From Phocoena phocoena (lineage: Eukaryota > Chordata > Mammalia > Artiodactyla > Phocoenidae), in contig NC_089236.1 of NCBI RefSeq assembly GCF_963924675.1, forward strand, positions 61,031,306-61,095,305: a stretch of 64,000 bases of DNA, in the 5' to 3' direction. The notes beneath the pieces were generated by a model. It searched no databases. It saw only the letters and a list, made by a program, of their open reading frames with translations, and was not told the origin of the DNA. A program made the position numbers and the translations under genes. Below, piece after piece: positions 61,178 to 64,000 of this stretch (position 1 is its first letter; each line of letters opens with the position of its first letter).

Positions 61178-62166
61178 AACAAAAATAATGTGTTTAAACA
61201 CATAAATCCATTTATGTGAATTCATTTTAATCACTTAAAATGTATCCTCTTGAGATACACATATCGAGTAATTCACTGACGTCCAATCTTACTTCATTTT
61301 TCCCTAATTCATTTTATTACTAAATTTTTCTTCCTTTCTTGTTCTTCATCTCTCTCTGCTTACCTTCTCATTCCCATCATCTCATCTATAAAAAGACTCC
61401 TATTCATTTGTTTAAATTTTATTGTTATATCTATGTCATCAAGTATTTCCTGACCATTTACTTCTAGTAAAAATATGGCCTTTTAAAGTAATAGATAAAT
61501 ATTAGCCCCATATCTTACTAGAGCAAAGGTAGAGCTATCCTTTGCTTCCTCCTTTCTCGCACACATGGAGTTTTGTCTGCTTCACTGTACACTAATGAGG
61601 CTGTGGTAACTAAAACCTCACTTCAATATCGCCTCACCTGGTAAAAATACCTCCCATTGCTTGGACTGGGAAGACAAGTCTCCTTCTAAAGGCACAAATT
61701 TCTATTTGTGAATTTTCAGTTTCCTGGTATGATTTTGTCTATGTTTTCTGAATTTAACTACTGGCTTGTTGACCTTATTAAAGGGCTAGAATGTTCTTCC
61801 TCTGAGTCAACCAGCCTCTCCCACACACCAAACTGTACGAAATGCTGCTTTTCTTCCCATGTACGGGCCTCAGATAAGAGTCTTGAGGGTTTACCTGACT
61901 CTGCTTCCACATCTGTGGCCTCTACTCACTTCCTTTTCTCTCATGTAAGAGTTGAAGCCCCCTCTAGAAATATAGATAGAGCCCCTGGGGCCACAAGAGC
62001 CTGGGCCACTATTTCAAGCTCCTTTCTTATCTTTTATGTCTCTCCACCTTTTATCTGGAAATCAGTCATATTTCTTATTTTTAATTTTATTAAAAAGAAG
62101 GTCCCTCCTTTTTAATTTAATTTTATTTTACTGCATTTCAATAACTACATTTAAATTCTTTGGTGG

Positions 62167-62243
62167 GTTATTACTGCATTCAAATTACTCCATACAATAC
62201 AATACAAATTATTAATGCATGCAAATTACTACATACAATGTGG
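62167..62243 (+). repeat. ~40-bp two-unit tandem repeat
   Basis: 'gcattcaaattactccatac' and 'gcatgcaaattactacatac' recur about 40 bp apart. Confidence 0.75.
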
Positions 62244-63073
62244 TTTGGATTTTTACTGCATTTAAAACAATGACAAGAAAGCCATTTTGGTTCATTGTCA
62301 CTGAAGTAGTCAAGCAGGATTTATGTATAAAGTCAAAAGTTTTATTGTTAAGTTCCCATTTTGTATTTTTATTATTTTTGATATTATCAAAGGTATTAAA
62401 TAATCATGTATTATTTTAAAAAATAAGACAACTATAAAAATTACATGTCATTTTTAATCTAGATTGTTTTTTCTCATTACACTTTAAAATACAAATGAGA
62501 AGGATATATATGATGAGAAATGGCATAAATAACAATATATAATTCAAAATGTCTACAGATCAAAGTGCTCAATAAACTATAAAATTAAATAAAATTGAAA
62601 AAATACAAAGTAATAATTGCAATATGCATTAAATCAGTATTGGTATTCTAAGGTTCAAATGTTGTCCTTTCAAAGGTATAAATGGCCATCACTATTTCGG
62701 GGGATGCTTTTATAATTTAAGGTTTCTTTGACAAAACAATTTCACTTATATGAATTTAATCTGAAGAAATAATCTAAACCCAATAATTCTACTGCTTTAA
62801 ATTTATTTGGGGGAAAACACCTAAAATAGATATCATTTGCAATTCTTCTATTTTATTTAAAATTGCAACAAATTATAAGCAAATTAAATGTCCAATTAAA
62901 TGGTATAGGTAAATGTCATATACAACATAATAGATAATATACATGAATTAATAATATTATTTAGGAATTATATTCAGTAAAGGGGGACAATGATCATAGA
63001 TGTTGAACTGTGGCAAAAATTTATGTTTCTGCCCAGTTAGGGCTTTCTGAGCAAATTTTATTGAAATTTGCTG

Positions 63074-63137
63074 GGTTAAAAGTTGAGACTGAGTTAAAAG
63101 TTGAGTCTGGGACCTGGGTTAAAAGTTGACTCTGGGA
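63074..63137 (+). repeat. Short three-copy repeat
   Basis: 'gttaaaagttga' occurs at 63,075, 63,092 and 63,118; the last two copies extend into 'tctggga'. Confidence 0.85.
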
Positions 63138-64000
63138 CTTAAATTATGACAATATGGCTAGTGAGGCCTTGAGAGATATATCTGAAGTTGAAGGTAGGCC
63201 ATTGTTTTTCTAAAAATCTTACTACACATATATATAGTGATTAAGATACCAAATAAGATATATTTTATTCACATGCTTACTATCAATTATAAGGTAAAAC
63301 TTCATGAAAACCTATAAATCCATAAAAATAAATTAATCCATATTAAAAGAAAACAAATATTTAAAATGTAATAAATACCAGTAACTTAGAAAAGAAATAT
63401 ATTGATTATAATCAGTTACCAATGAATCTATACCTAAGTGAATGAGGTGAGACCCAAAAAGTTTGTGTTTACATCCATTTAAAAAATGTATTCATTATTC
63501 ATATTAAAATTAATAATCCCAACATTATTTGTGTTCTGTCTGACCACCTGGTAAATGAACATACACGTCATACTAAATAACTGTAGGATTGCATGTATCA
63601 GTCTGGGAGATATTAGTGAGCAGATTACAATTGCAATCTGAACTACAAGCTGTGAAGATGTTTTTAGCACAACAAGCAGTGCATAGATTTGAGAGAGAAG
63701 TTCCTAAAAGTGGGCTATGGGGAGGAAAGCGTTTCATTTACTGTAACAAGTAGTTTGACCCTCGTGCCATTACTTGGAAGGGAGCTGGGGTTTAGTGCTA
63801 AAAGGGCACCAGCTGAAGGCATCAAGGAAGGGCATTGTTCCATTATAAATTGAAATTGTTTGAGTACCTTCCACATCCTACTTTATTTATAGAGAATTTT
63901 TGCAGTAAATAATATACCAATTTCATGGAAGCATGAAAAATAATATATATGCTTTGATTCACATATCCCAGCATTAAATTTTGCAACTACAGCACTGCTG

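Larger units (their letters stand above)
61178..64000. other. Unassigned AT-rich sequence
   Basis: No gene is recognised. 61,500-62,080 is less AT-rich and has a 135-codon open stretch (61,708-62,115) of unknown family. 62,690-63,000 is faintly like a very old LINE 3' end. Confidence 0.4.

Noticed and set aside
61708..62115. 135-codon open frame as a coding exon
   Set aside because: No recognised family and the composition changes abruptly to lysine/phenylalanine-rich AT sequence at the end; no clear flanking splice pair.

Overview
This window is mammalian nuclear DNA with no recognisable host gene. It is almost certainly from a cetacean (whale or dolphin). The main evidence is five copies of a young tRNA-derived SINE of the CHR type (head 'gggcttccctggtggcgcag', A-box and B-box, A-tail) on both strands, plus one longer relative sharing the same tRNA-like head. 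These occur alongside cetartiodactyl-type L1 elements. I saw no BovB-type LINE, Alu or rodent B1/B2. Sequence outside the repeats is AT-rich and looks intergenic or deep intronic.

Layout. 1-1,912: old unassigned sequence with an MLT1-like LTR fragment. 1,913-10,287: L1-A, a nearly full-length minus-strand L1 with a complete 300-codon ORF1, a dead ORF2, a long CpG-rich 5' UTR, and an apparent 3'-transduced piece of an older L1; one imperfect target-site duplication encloses it all. 10,288-15,458: mostly unassigned, with one splice-site-bounded open segment. 15,459-21,241: L1-B, a second minus-strand L1 with a 5' end but a much shorter 5' UTR. 21,242-34,371: SINEs, MIRs, an MLT1 LTR and a local tandem duplication. 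34,372-43,150: a cluster of old L1 pieces, one split by a SINE. 43,151-52,907: a Tigger/MER2-like fragment, an old repeat, a SINE, a candidate solo ERV LTR and MIRs. 52,908-58,782: L1-C, a plus-strand full-length but decayed L1 with an unrelated 5' UTR. 59,553-61,177: L1-D, a 5'-inverted (twin-primed) L1 later hit by a SINE. 61,178-64,000: AT-rich DNA with small tandem repeats.

Most notable point. L1-A and L1-B share both ends of their 5' UTR, but L1-B lacks the middle 1,857 bp. The missing block in L1-A starts with GT and ends with AG in the L1 sense direction, and carries a TACTAAT branch-point-like motif and a pyrimidine tract just before the AG. L1-B therefore looks like a retrotransposed copy of a spliced L1 RNA, comparable to the SpIREs described for human L1. 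The missing block holds the CpG-rich sequence, a 38-bp tandem array and a 260-bp tandem duplication, so splicing would remove most of the candidate internal promoter.

All assignments are by eye from sequence patterns and remembered family features; no database search was run. Repeat subfamily names are approximate.
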